DNA of 64,000 nt from Rhynchosporium graminicola (Eukaryota; Ascomycota; Leotiomycetes; Helotiales; Ploettnerulaceae), in contig FJUW01000013.1 in the NCBI GenBank assembly GCA_900074885.1, forward strand, positions 405,486-469,485, written 5' to 3'. The stretch's first letter is position 1. Every line of letters begins with the position of its first letter. The notes under the pieces are model-generated. The model did not search any database and was not told the DNA's origin. It saw only the letters and a program-made list of their open reading frames with translations. Positions 44,764-57,015 of the stretch are shown piece by piece. A program made the translations under genes and the position numbers.

Positions 44764-46767
44764 TCAGGGCGATCTCTTCGAAGCCAATTCACTTGTCAAA
44801 GATGCCGCACTACCGTTTGAAGACCCTCCTCGCATGAAGCTTGTGCTCTGACGTCTCCTTGAGCCGCCAAGTCGTGGCGAACGTTCTTCTATCTGCTCTT
44901 CCAAGACATTCTGACTGGAAACAGGTGACTCCAGTAGATTGTCTCTGCTATCGACTGCACCGTCGGATACGAGGTGACCTTCCCCAGCAGTTATAGCAGT
45001 CCCATCAGTAAACCAGAACTGTATAGCTGAGGATATCCAAGGATACATATCGGAACAAGCCTTAATATCTGGACCGAATTGTTCGGATACAATGATACGA
45101 GTGTTGTTAGAATGTCGTAGAACATTAAAAAGCCAAGGATTGATACGATCGTTTCGAGCCAAACTTTCGGCTACATTTGATGCTGTACTCGAAGCGAATA
45201 GTGGCTCAATCTTGTCCTTCCATCTCTTTGCCTCGATTTCCTCAGTCAGAATGAGTAGCATGGAACCCAAGACACTGGTATAATTGAAGACTGCAGAGTC
45301 ACTGGGTAAATCGGGAATCTTTCCGGGCATTTCGTCCCGCTCTTCAACGACGAGTTCCTCGATCAAATAAGCGAGGTATTGTCTGATCTGCCACAGATTT
45401 AGTACCATCGAGTCAATCCATCCGCTATTGACCAGAGAAGATATCTTTTCCCTGACGCCTCCATTATTTTTCAGATTACTACCCCGAAAGCAGGTCTTCA
45501 GCAATTGTAGCTCGGACTTCATATCGAATTTGTTCATGGCAGACGCAAACGCCACTGAAAGTATATTTGAAGACGCTGTTTTCTCGTCAAATAACTTCAT
45601 GACCTGAATCTTATCCTCTAGATTTCTTTGGAAGATCGGCAAGCTCCTTGACGGGCACGAAAACAGGCATTCGGTATCTCTTTCACACGCTTCGGCACTA
45701 AGATCGTGGAATTCTGAAAGATGCTGCTTCATGCTCATCCAGGAAGATAACGTCATACCCAGGTTGCATGCTCCAAAGTAATGTTCTCTTGCAATATGCT
45801 GCCCACGAGCTTTCCAGTCTGCATCTAGGCCCTGCTCGGGAAACCTTTTGCAGCAATATATGCACATGTCTCCTTCAAAAGCCTCTTCGATGCCCGAGAC
45901 TGCATCGCACCCCCACTGAGGCGTGTCGAACATCTGTGGGATCGGGGAGGCCTCGCACTTCAGCAGGTTGTTATTTTGTTGACCAGTAGGTAGTTTCGCT
46001 ACCAATTGAGAAAAACTCGAAGCGAGACTGGACATGCTTTCGTGAATGCTCTGTAAGCTGGATTCGGAGGCGCCTCCCGAGCCAATCTGGTCAAGCTGCG
46101 AGATGAGCAAAGCCACAATGCTCTCTTCGTTCAAGTTTGCCGTGTTGTTTTTCTGGTGGTTGACATCGATCAAGTCGTTCAGCTTCAGATGAGCCTCTGT
46201 TGAGCCGCTCAGGCCTTTGTCAATATTGTCAAGGTGGTGGATACCAAGAATATCCAGTGAACTAAGGAGCTTAAGTTGGGAACGGTCTTTTGATAGTGAT
46301 AAGGCAACATACCTCCCAAGGAGAGAGAGACCAATGCCGATACGCTGTTGATGACTAGAGATCCCCTCCCCAAGAGCTTGGAGACTTTCCTTTCCAGCGG
46401 CCACTTTTATCATCCGCAGGAAGGCCTTGATCCCTTTTCGAGAACGCGGATCAAGCTTCTTAGCGGCTGAAATCCATTCAACAACATCTCTGGCACATGC
46501 TTTGGTCTGATACTTGAGCGCACCGGTTTGTAGGATAGCTTGACTATCGATCTGGTGCTGAGGTAAGGTTTCGATTATCCTCACCACCCGTTCGACCTCC
46601 TTGAGCGTAGAATTCAGCAAATCGATTATCTCGATAACATGGTTGATAGTTTCTTTTGCGGCTGCCGCATCGCTCAGGAGGGCTTTGAGCTTTAGTAGGC
46701 CGGAAACCGCTTGCCCTGTGAAGCCGAGGATTCCAACAAAAGACGCTACTCCCCCGATGACTTCCAT
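44764..46767 (-). CDS. PigL_N-domain protein with C2H2 zinc finger
   Basis: Intron-less frame of 667 aa. The N-terminus (MEVIGGVASFVGILGFTGQAVSGL, then helices to about residue 165) resembles the PigL_N/STAND-associated N-terminal domain of fungal proteins. A C2H2-type finger is visible as C302-x2-C305-x18-H324-x4-H329, followed by a second His/Cys-rich stretch (FGACNLGMTL, MKQHLSEFH). The remainder is helical. The C-terminus is Ser/Arg-rich (SRRRQSTSFMRGGSSNGSAAS). Function is unknown; nuclear or signalling roles are only inference. The stop is TGA at 44764-44766, and the same frame continues open for 63 more codons to TAG at 44572, with a tail that looks like genuine protein. The annotated end may therefore be a nonsense mutation. 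Confidence 0.8.
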   Translation of the reverse strand: MEVIGGVASFVGILGFTGQAVSGLLKLKALLSDAAAAKETINHVIEIIDLLNSTLKEVERVVRIIETLPQHQIDSQAILQTGALKYQTKACARDVVEWISAAKKLDPRSRKGIKAFLRMIKVAAGKESLQALGEGISSHQQRIGIGLSLLGRYVALSLSKDRSQLKLLSSLDILGIHHLDNIDKGLSGSTEAHLKLNDLIDVNHQKNNTANLNEESIVALLISQLDQIGSGGASESSLQSIHESMSSLASSFSQLVAKLPTGQQNNNLLKCEASPIPQMFDTPQWGCDAVSGIEEAFEGDMCIYCCKRFPEQGLDADWKARGQHIAREHYFGACNLGMTLSSWMSMKQHLSEFHDLSAEACERDTECLFSCPSRSLPIFQRNLEDKIQVMKLFDEKTASSNILSVAFASAMNKFDMKSELQLLKTCFRGSNLKNNGGVREKISSLVNSGWIDSMVLNLWQIRQYLAYLIEELVVEERDEMPGKIPDLPSDSAVFNYTSVLGSMLLILTEEIEAKRWKDKIEPLFASSTASNVAESLARNDRINPWLFNVLRHSNNTRIIVSEQFGPDIKACSDMYPWISSAIQFWFTDGTAITAGEGHLVSDGAVDSRDNLLESPVSSQNVLEEQIEERSPRLGGSRRRQSTSFMRGGSSNGSAASLTSELASKRSP

Positions 46768-47480
46768 TGATTAGAGCGACGTGAGCATAATGACAAGACT
46801 CAAAGGGATGTGGAGACAGAGAGAGGTTCATGTTGCTTTAGCATGTACCAACAAACACAAGGCAATGAGGCTGTGTACTAAGCGTACATATCAGCCCTCC
46901 ATCTAAGCCCACCAGGCGCACAAGGTAACCCCTTGAATGGTACAACAGAGACAGAAAATCAAAGTGATTTCGGAAGATAACAAATCACGAGGAGCGAACG
47001 TTTGATGTTGCCGTGATGAAATCACACAGAAATGATATCGTAACCAACGGTCATCAAGATCTCTGGACCACCTACAAGATACCTGGTAGATGTGGTATGG
47101 AGCTATCAGTACCCATGGAATATCTGCGATATAAATAAGTGGCAGCCTTTGAGCTTTAGTCAGGACACTTTGATGGAATGAATACAGCACGGATTCCGAG
47201 TGAAGATCTAATACGTATTCAGCGACTAAATGCAAAGAGTGATTGAAGTTTGTATGGCAACACTCTGTATGCTGTTTTGGTATTACGGTGACTAGCGGCT
47301 TAATTATGGGCGGTGAGTCGGCTCCTTCGATTACTGCCACATAAATTATTCGGAGCTCATTTCAACCCCTCTACCATCTAATTCCTTTTCCTGCAATTTA
47401 CAAGCAATCGAAACCGCACTATACCATTGCTACTCCACTACTCCACACTCCATTGATCATCATTTTTGGTAGCCTTGATA
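46768..47480. other. Divergent intergenic region, C2H2 protein and ADE2
   Basis: Probable promoters of both genes. No gene is seen. Confidence 0.5.
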
Positions 47481-49467
47481 ATGGATCGTAGAGTGGGACT
47501 TCTTGGTGGTGGGCAGCTTGGCCAAATGTTATGTGAAGCCGCCAACCCCCTCGGAATTTCAGTGACAATTCTCGACGCGGAAAACTCGCCTGCTAAGCAA
47601 GTCAACGCGAAGAACTCGCATATCAATGGATCCTTTATTGACCCCGAAAAGATTCGCGAACTAGCCCGCAAAGTCGACATAATCACTGTGGAAATCGAGC
47701 ATGTCGACACTTACATTTTGGAGGAAATCGCAGAGAAGGGCGTCGAGATTGTAGGCGATGATGGAAAGAAGACCATGAAGCGTGTGGAGGTGCAACCTAG
47801 CTGGAAGACTCTCCGAACGATCCAAGATAAATACCTGCAGAAGGACCATTTGACCAAGAACAATGTTCATACAGCCGTATCGAGACCTGTTGGGTCGAAT
47901 GAGAAGGAATTACAGGACTTTGGAAATAATTACGAATACCCGTTCATGCTGAAAGCTAGGAAAGATGCTTATGATGGAAGAGGAAACTTCCCAGTCAAGT
48001 CGGCTTCTGACATCAGGGAGGCACTATCTGTTCTGAAGGATCGAGATTTATACGCTGAGAAATGGGCAAACTTCAAGATGGAATTGGCTGTTATGGTAGT
48101 CAAGACCGAAGATGATGTTTCTGCAGAAGGCAATGGTACTGCTGTGTATCCTGCCGTCGAGACAATACATGAGGACAGTATCTGTAAATTAGTTTACGCT
48201 CCTGCTCGCGGAGTATCCGATTCGATACAGAACCAAGCACAGCAACTGGCTCGGAAAGCAGTCGGAACTTTATGGGGAAAAGGTGTATTCGGTGTGGAGC
48301 TTTTCCTCATGGAGAATGGTATGTTTTTGCCTTTGTGTATGGTTAAGACTTGCTGACTTTGCAGGCCGATTGATTGTCAACGAGATCGCACCGTAAGTTC
48401 CAATGCTGTCCTGAAGCAGATTATACTCACAGTGCCTAGTCGACCACATAACTCGGGACATTACACAATCGAGGCATGCCCGACCATGTCGCAGTACAAA
48501 GCTCAACTGCTTTCAATTCTCGGCACTTTTCCTCCCATATCGAGGATTCCTACGATATGCCCGGCAACTATCATGCTCAATATTCTCGGTGGAAGCTCGA
48601 AAGGTGCCCACAATGAACTAGTGAAGAATGCTGTAGCAATTCCATCCGTCTCTCTACATATGTATGGCAAAGAATCGAAGCCAGCCCGGAAGATTGGGCA
48701 TGTCACGATCGTTGGGTCATCTATGGAACAAAGTAAGTGTTTTCTCATTGCAAAAATCTATATTTGCCATAATCTAAGAAATTCTTCAGCTGAGACGCTT
48801 CTTAACCCTCTCATCAACCTTGCGGACTCCATCCGCGCAGAAAGAAAGGGCATACCCGCACCCCCCAACTCATCGACCACCGGCCCCTCCCAATCATCAC
48901 CCTCTGGCCAGAAACCACTCGTAGCAATAACAATGGGCTCCGACTCTGACCTTCCTGTACTGAAGCAAGGCCTTGCACTTCTCTCAACTTTCAACATCCC
49001 TTACCACGTGACCATCACCTCTGCTCACCGAACTCCTCACCGCATGACTGCCTTCGCCGAGTCCGCGGTATCCAAAGGCTTTAAAGTCATCATTGCAGCT
49101 GCTGGTGGAGCGGCCCATCTCCCAGGAATGATCGCAGCAAGCACACCTTTGCCTGTGATCGGTGTTCCTGTGAAGGGAAGCACGCTAGATGGAATGGATA
49201 GCCTGCTCAGCATCGTTCAGATGCCTAGGGGTGTACCTGTAGCTACTGTTGCGATCAACAACTCGGTAAGTCCATTCGCTGAGCCTGCACCTATAAACAT
49301 TCTAATGCTGATATTTTCAGATCAATGCTGCTCTACTGGCAGCACGTATTTTAGCGACGAACGATGATATACTGAGAGAAAAGCTAGAGAAGTATGCGCG
49401 CGATATGGGAGAAGAGGTTGAAGGCAAGGCAGCGAAATTGGAAGATGTTGGGTTCGAGAAGTATTAG
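47481..49467 (+). CDS. ADE2: Phosphoribosylaminoimidazole carboxylase Ade2
   Basis: Converts AIR to CAIR in purine synthesis (cytosol). Exons 47481-48318, 48365-48392, 48440-48732, 48790-49265 and 49321-49467 encode 593 aa; introns are 46, 47, 57 and 55 bp, and exon 2 is only 28 nt. The N-terminal PurK/ATP-grasp half starts VGLLGGGQLGQMLCEAA and includes [59 protein letters not shown] (built across two introns) and PATIMLNILG. A Ser/Pro-rich linker (PPNSSTTGPSQSSPSG) leads to the PurE half, with AITMGSDSDLPVL, HVTITSAHRTPHRM, AAAGGAAHLPGM and VKGSTLDGMDSLLSIVQMPRGVPVATVAI. Everything expected of a functional enzyme is present. Confidence 0.95.
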
Positions 49468-50675
49468 GCGGATTATTGAAGCCGAAAATCAACATAACCT
49501 GCTTGTAAGCATGAAGAAATGACAACATAGGTACGCGAAAGCTGATTCGATGTATGAGCTAATTCTGTCTCTCCGGAACCATCGGTCATCTTGGTCTCAT
49601 TGATATCAAAGAAGTTCAATTGGGCCCACCTATTTTGTTGTTCTTTTTGACCTCAATAAGCTTCAAAGGAAACTCAGAAGTGCCGTACCTGCCGGAATTG
49701 GTCCCAATGATCCGTCTGTCCTCTTGGATGACTTCGGATTTCTACTAATCAGGTAAGATACTTAGTGCTTTTAGTTTTACTTCGAATTCTTAAAAGTACT
49801 GGAAAACATTCACTACCACGTGCTCAAGACATGAGCGGAAATCTTGACAGTATGGCGAACTTTTTCCTACCACGTGCACTAACATATGTTTCACGACGTG
49901 CTAAAGATATGGGGAGTATGCAGTTTCAGCAGGTGATTTTTTGTGTGGTAAGTTCGTAAGAATAAGATTTTCCTTTCCTATGTTATCGATATATACTTTG
50001 AAAGTACATAAAGTTGATCCTTCTCGAGATGAGGGTGGAAAGAGCATGGGTAGAATCAGAGGAGTGCCAATACGTATGTCCCTACTATCCGCTCGCTCTT
50101 CCACGACGATACTGCCATTAGAAATGGTGCTCCGGGAAGGTTTTAGTGCATTGTGTAGCTGCGTCTTCAAGCAAAGAAAAGTGCCTTCTGTAGTCATAAC
50201 AACATTGCCCTCCTTTTCCTCTGGCAATATCTGAAGAGCTGACGCTATTAGAAACATTGAGGTCTCAGCCTTTCTTATCTACAAACCCCACCTGAGGTTG
50301 TATATCTTTGCATATTTCGCAGTGAAGTCTTATTCACATAATCGTCTTGTTTACTGGTTCAACCTGCTAGGCTACCTCCTGTAACGCAGTGGCTTCGAAT
50401 TTTGCCACTTTCAGGATTTGGATTGTCTGCGTGCCTGTCGTATTTGCTAGCAAGTTTAGCGAGGCTATATATAATACAAAGTATCAGCTTCCAAAATTCC
50501 ATTTCTGTAATGTCTTATCATCTAGTGTATCTTTTAATGATACATAGCGTTTGCGCGAGGTCAATGACATACAACAAGTAAATATAAAATTAGCAATCAG
50601 CTTCATGTGTCATTTACTCCAGTTATATAAAATTATATTATGGAGGTCAAGTTTTCGATACGGATTAATTTAGGT
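49468..50675. other. Transition from genes to transposon island
   Basis: Downstream of ADE2; no gene is supported. AT content rises towards the right where the hAT remnant begins. Confidence 0.5.
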
Positions 50676-52337
50676 CAGTGTGACAAATTTCTACTCTACT
50701 ACTCGAGTAGTACTCTAGAGTAGTAGAGTAGAGTAGAGTAGAATTAGAGTAGTTATATTTTCAATTACTCTAGAGTAGAATTAAAGTAGTGATTTTTAAT
50801 TACTCTAGAGTAGTTGAGTAGTAGACTAGTAATAGTGAAAATAATAATTATATCTAAAGACTTATAGAAAGTCTTAGATTCTCCTAGTCTATAGTATATA
50901 TAAATAAAAGAGAAACTAAGTAACTAAATACAAATAAACTAATTAATAATAAATAAGTCCTAGGCCATATTAGGACTAGCTTCTTCTTGTCCTCTAAGCT
51001 CTATATCTTTAAAGATACCCCAGCTTTTAAGTGAGATAATTAACTCAAAGGTCTCTTTACTAAGCCTATTTCGTAGCTTATTAATAATAAGAGCCCCTTA
51101 ACCAAAGAATCTTTCAGAAGAAGCTAAAGTAGCCGGAATTTGTAAATAGTTTCGAGCTATTAATGATAATACCGGATATTTATCTTTATTATTAGCCCAA
51201 AAGGGTAAAGGGCGTACCTAATAATATAGTTAGTAAGTTTATTATTTATTATTTAAATAAAAGAAAGACTTATGTTCTTATTAGCTCTTCTTTCTTCAAA
51301 ATAAAGAGTAAATTCATCGAGCTCTTCTTCTTCGTTTTCAATATATATATCTAAGTCGTCCTCGTCGTCTCGATTTATATTTATATTCTCAGCTTCTTAT
51401 AACGGAGGTAAACTTAATAAATAGTCTTATTTATAACTATAAGTTAAAGTTAATATTATTAGTTATATTATATATTAAAAGATAACTTACGTATTATATA
51501 CTTCTTTTAATCGATTAAAGATATCAATAGATTAACCTCTAGTAAGGCTAATAAGCTCTAGACTGTCTCTTTTTATTCTAGGGTCTAGAATTAAAGATAG
51601 ATATAAAGCTCTATTATTAAGGTTAATACCCTGTTTAGGGTAATATTTCCTTAATTTAGCGATACTCTTATTTATAGTATCTCTAAAGACTAGATCCTAT
51701 TTATTTATTAGTATATATTTAAATATTAAGATCTTAGTACTTACGTTTAGTTCTTCTCTTATATTCTCTAGCCGAGTATATATACTATAAACCTCAGGGA
51801 TTAAATAATATATAGTTAGATATTTATCGGCTTGTAATTTCGTAGTAGCCTTTACAAAGATATTAAATATCTTAAGGTATTTTTCTAAGTATTGAATATC
51901 TGAGTCTTTTAATAGAAGAATATCTCTATTCGTCTTAAAGACCTTCGATTTCGAAGAAGTAATAACTAGCTTAATAGCTGGCTATAAGTATAAGAAGTCT
52001 TTTAGCATATTAGCTATCGAAGACCACCTAGTTTTCTGATCTAATATTAGTTAATATATATAATAATAAATAAGAATTAGATAATACTTACCTAATTAAG
52101 GTATTCTAGCTTCTTTGATATTTAGAGCTTGAATTTAGCTCTTTAATAGTCTTATATTCTCCTGAGAGTACTTAATAACGAATATAATTTTCCGAATTCT
52201 TTTCTATAAAGAAGTACCTTAATATAATATTAGTATCAAGATAATAGAAGACAGATTCAATATAACTTACTATTCGGAATAATATCTTTAACTTCTTCGT
52301 TTTCGATATTATAAATATCGATATTATCTAAGTCGTT
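50676..52337 (-). mobile_element. RIP-decayed hAT transposon remnant
   Basis: Read on the minus strand, 51200-50960 still resembles the hAT C-terminal dimerisation domain: DKYPVLSLIARNYLQIPAT, then SSERFFG, a stop, and INKLRNRLSKETFELI. An acidic stretch precedes it near 51390-51310. The left end at 50676 begins CAGTGTGACAAATTTCTACT, a hAT-style terminus. The N-terminal half is missing or unrecognisable because a Gypsy LTR begins at 52338; the Gypsy element probably inserted into, or next to, this one. The opposite terminal repeat was not found. Confidence 0.7.
50691..50835. repeat. Palindromic TAGAGTAG/ACTCTAGAGTA repeats
   Basis: Many copies of ACTCTAGAGTAG-like self-complementary units and GAGTA/TAGAG steps directly inside the hAT end; probably its subterminal repeats. 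Confidence 0.75.
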
Positions 52338-53005
52338 ATAATATAACGATACAAGACTCAAGGCGGTATATAAGTAAGAATAAACGAGTAGAGAAGCTAA
52401 GAGCGATCTTATATAGTCTACTACGAAGAAAACAAAAAGATAAGGAAGGAAGAAGAAGAGAGATAGAGTATAAGGTACCTTATATATATATACCGGTACT
52501 AGTCCGATACTATACCGGGTCAGATACTAGTTCTGCCGGGATACCTATGAACTTAGGCCCTATTATCTATCCTTCTTCTCATATGATATTTAAGTGAGCT
52601 ATTATTATATTACCTTCCCCCTAAGAAGAGCTTAACCCTAAGCTCGGAAAGTTATAGTTTATACTAGAATTAGTCTTTATTATAACTATTTTTATCGATA
52701 TTCGCGTAATAGGCGCTAGCTGCTCTTTAGTAGTAGTAAATTCTTTATTAAGTTCTAACTAGTTATATCGCTATAATAGTACTATATTAGTCGTAGCTTC
52801 TAAATCGGGCGGTAAGCGGTATTTACTTTATCTGTTTATAATAGGAGTCGAGTTTAAGTAGGGCGTAAGGTATATAAAGGAAGGGGTTTATTAATATTAG
52901 AGCCTTTCCTTTTTAACTGCGATAACTACTTCAACTTATAAGTTTATTCTCCTTAGACTATAATATAGCTTTCTAGAGTAAGTATTATTACTAACTACTA
53001 TAGCA
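52338..53005 (-). repeat. 3' LTR of the minus-strand Gypsy element
   Basis: 668 bp; the reverse complement matches the LTR at 399-1064 at about 95% by eye, with differences that are nearly all transitions. Its 3' end lies at 52338, against the hAT remnant. Confidence 0.85.
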
Positions 53006-53229
53006 GTCTATTATAATCTTATATATTAATCGACCTAATTAACTCTTCTCTTAATATAAGTAAGTTTCCTATCTTAGTTTTAGAGATAGTTCTTAAGTAT
53101 AGTATAAGGGTTTTATAGATCTATAACGCTAACTCCTATAGTACCTTTACTAGTTCCTGCTAGTACTCTTTCAGTAGCGTATTATATATATTACTTATAG
53201 TATATTTACACTTTCCTTAAGATAAAGTA

Positions 53230-54085
53230 TAATAATACTCCTATTTTAGAACTCTTATATTTATTTAATAAGCCTAACTCTAAGCTTTATAAGTATTATT
53301 CGGCGTTAAAGAGCAGTTACGAGCCTATAAGTTACTTAAACTTAAACGTAAGTATATATACTAACGCGTTATAGTTACTTAATTATATTAATACAGAATA
53401 CGCTATTTTATCCGAGTTACTTCCTAGCGATAAAGCTAAAGACGCGGAGCTAAATCGGAGCGGTATTATAGCTACTTATAAGGCGATTAATCAGATCTAT
53501 TATCTTGCGAAATCTATTACTCTTACTATTATATTAGAGATTACTACTATATAATTAGTAGACACTTAAGCTTTAAGGCGTTCTATAGAGAAAGTATTTA
53601 AGGAGTTAGAGTTTATTAAAGTAATAAGTTAAGATCTTAAATCCTTAGATACTAGTATAATACTAACGTAATATAAGATCTAGATCTTTTAATAATAGAT
53701 TCAGCGAAATCTAAGTTAATAATATAAATAGTATTAAAATAAATAAAAGAGTTAAATAGTATTATATAGGAATTTATAAAGAAAGCTATATTTAAAGTTA
53801 TAATATCTAATACTAAAGGAAAGAGGAATTTACCTTCTAGTTCAGAGATAGTATTAGATCTAGATACTCCCGGACCTTCTCTAAAGAAGAAACCTCGTAG
53901 GATTAGCTATTATACTCGATCTACTACTAGAGCTACGTTAATAGATTTAGATAAGGAGTTAGATATAGTAGTTCTAGTTCTAGATATTCTAGAATTACTA
54001 AGAGCTCCGGAGAACTTAGGGAAGAAAGCTAGTAAAGTAGAAGTAGTTAAAGAAATAGAGTTTTAGATATAGCGTTATTATAGAG
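53230..54085 (+). pseudogene. Antisense open region between integrase and 3' LTR
   Basis: On the plus strand, opposite to pol, this stretch reads as protein-like sequence with few stops, for example LLPSDKAKDAELNRSGIIAT, then a Pro/Lys-rich KGKRNLPSSSE, DLDTPGPSLKKKPRR and ending with ENLGKKASKVEVVKEIEF. Composition is that of a charged, possibly nucleic-acid-binding protein. It has several stops and no intact start. I do not recognise the family. Confidence 0.4.
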
Positions 54086-55446
54086 TATAATCAGGAGATT
54101 ATCTCTAATAATAAATTCTAATACTAATAACTATAATAGCTTATTATCCTCTAAGTAACTATAATTATCTATTCTATCTTCTTAAGCCTTAATCTACTAA
54201 TCTAGTTTACGCGGAGGTCTAAGTTTATTTAAGTTAGTAATATAGAAGTCTCTAAGCTTATACGGAGCACTTATTAAGTCAGAAGCGTTATACTAAGTTA
54301 GGTCCGGGTTATAGCCTAGCTAGCTAACTTAATACTTCAGATTACCTCTTAGGAGCTATATAGCGAGTATATCTTATAACTCTTACTCTTCTTAAGTAGT
54401 AATAACCTCTAGAGGTGAGTTTTATAACTCCTAGCTTAGTAATAAGTCGTCCGGGTCCTTAAAGAGTAATTCGAGAGCGAATATATTATAAATAGAAGAT
54501 CCTAGGGGTAAATCTAGCTTATAGGAGTATCTGATCTTAGCTAAGACTTAGTATAGTTCTACTTAGAGACTAGATAGCTTCTTACTTAGCTAGTAATTCT
54601 TAAGGTTCCTTATAGAGAGAAATACCTTATCTCTAACTTCCTAGTTAATACTATATTATTTCGGGTTAGTTATAGCGCTTATCTTATACTAGGCAGCTAG
54701 TATATTAGCTTTTATAACCTCGATAGCGGATTTAGTATATTTAGCTAGGGATTTAGTATTAGTATAGTTAAGCTTCTCTTATAGTATCGATCTAGTAAGT
54801 TACTTCTAGTCTTAGCTATTCCGTAGTAATATATTATATTTAAGGGTATATAGCGCTATACTAATAGAATCGTAAGGCAGGGTTACTTAAGCGCGGTCTA
54901 TTATTAGTAGTAGTTCGCTCTAGTTACCTTAGTAGTAATTAACGAAAGGTCTAAGGCGTTAGTTAATATACTAGTTCATAATCTCCGTTTATCTATTAGT
55001 TTACTAATAGAAAGAGGTAGAGAGCTTAACCTTAACTCTAATTATATAGTAAAACTCTTACTAGAAGGATAAGACTAGCTAAGCTCTTTAGTTAGATATA
55101 ATTAACTTAAGAGTATATCCGAAACGATATATCTATTAGATAAATAATATCGCTATCCTACGGGTATCGATATTATAATAGTATAATATCGATATAGAGT
55201 CTTTCCTTAAGTAGTCGATAAATACTAATATCCTATTAAACCCTTAATTATTAAGCGAGAAGTCCTTAAAATCTATAGCTAAATACTATATAAAGTAGCT
55301 AAATACTAATAATAAGTAGAGGAATCCTTACTATTTTATCTATTTCAGATAAGAGTACTAATAAGAGTAGTAATTATAAGTATACTATTTCACGTCCGAT
55401 ACGAGTCCTTTCTAGTAGTAATAAGTAGAAATTATTTTAGTAATCT

Positions 55447-57014
55447 TACGAGCGTTTAGATAAGTAGAAGAAACTTAATTATAGACTTCGCTAATTAAAT
55501 AGGTATATAGTAAGATATAGCGTTATATATATAGATAACTATTATAAAGTAGTAAACTATTATTAATAGTATAGCTATCTCTTAATATATTTTATTCCTT
55601 AGAGAATAATTCTTAGTTAAATTAGTATAGTTTCTCGATTAAATCAAAAGAGTTACGTATAAGTTCCGGTAGTATATTAGTTCTTAGCGATATTAAGTAT
55701 ATATAACTAATTTAATCGATATAATACTTAGCTAATTCCGCGTTAATCTTAAGGTCTAAGTAATCTAGAAGTAATAAAACCCGAGATCTATTATCTTATT
55801 TTTATTATTCTTATATCTTTAGATCTTATTCCCTATAGCTAAAGATATTAGCTTTAGTATTATCTTTACTAAGTATATATATAATTTGAAAGTTAAATTC
55901 GGAAAGGAATTCTATTTATCTAGCTTACTTATTAGTTAAGACCTTAGTAGTTATAAAGTATTCTAAGGATCAATAGTCTATATATACGCTAATATAGCGT
56001 TATAGAGATATAAGTTCCGGTTTCTATTTCCGGAAAGACTTAATAATAATATATAGCTCCTTATTATAGATCTTCTAGTTTAGTTCATATCTATTAAGAA
56101 TATAAGAATAGAATCTAATTAGATACTACTAGTTATCTTTATATAATTAAGAGATAACTTTAGCTATTATACTATTAGAAGTATTAGTTTCTAGTTTAGT
56201 TTATAATTCAGGGTCGAAATAATATAGTTTCTATACCGATAGTAGCTATTAATATAAATCGTTAAAGGACTTCTTATAATTATTAGTAAAATTCTATAGT
56301 ACTATAGGCTAAGTAAGCACTAAGAGAGGTTTAGTAATAAGGCCGAAATTCCGAATAAATTAATAATAGAACCTATAGAATCCTAAGAAGGATTTTATAG
56401 CTATTACTATTTCGGGGTACTTCTAGTTTACTAATAGTATTACTTTCTCAGGATCTAGCTCGATTCTGTTAATAGTAATAATATATCTAAAGTATTTAGT
56501 CTAAGTAATATAGAATTCGCTTTTCTTAATATCTACTTAGAGTCTAGTATTTATTAAGCGTTATAGTACTAATTTAATATATTCCTTATATTCTTAGAGC
56601 GTTTCCGAGTATATAAGAATATTATCTAAGTAAGCTATATAGAAGTTATCTAAGTAGTCTAATAATATATTATTTATATATCGCTAGTATATACTAAGTC
56701 TATTATAGAGCTTAAAAGGTAATACTTTATATTTATAAGATCTAAAGCGAGTTCGGAAAGTAATATACTCCTCGGATTTAGAGTCTATATAAATATAGTT
56801 AAATACTACTTAGATATCTAGTTTAGTAAAGATTACTACTTTAGATATATAAGTTAAGAGCTTATTAATCCTAAGTATTAAGTAGGAATCCTTTCGAGTA
56901 ATCGTATTAAGCTTACGATAGTTAATATAGAAGCGTAATCCTCTATCGGCCTTCTTAACGAATAGTATAAGTAATATAAAGGGACTTTAGCTAGATTCGA
57001 TAAATCTTTTATCT
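55447..57014. repeat. Copy 1 of a 1,568-bp direct duplication
   Basis: Matches 57016-58583 base for base in length. The left part differs by scattered transitions; the last ~400 bases look identical. It covers reverse transcriptase to integrase. Confidence 0.9.
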
Positions 57015-57015
57015 N
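57015..57015. other. Single N base, probable assembly joint
   Basis: The only ambiguous base I noticed. It sits exactly between the two 1,568-bp copies. Confidence 0.95.
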
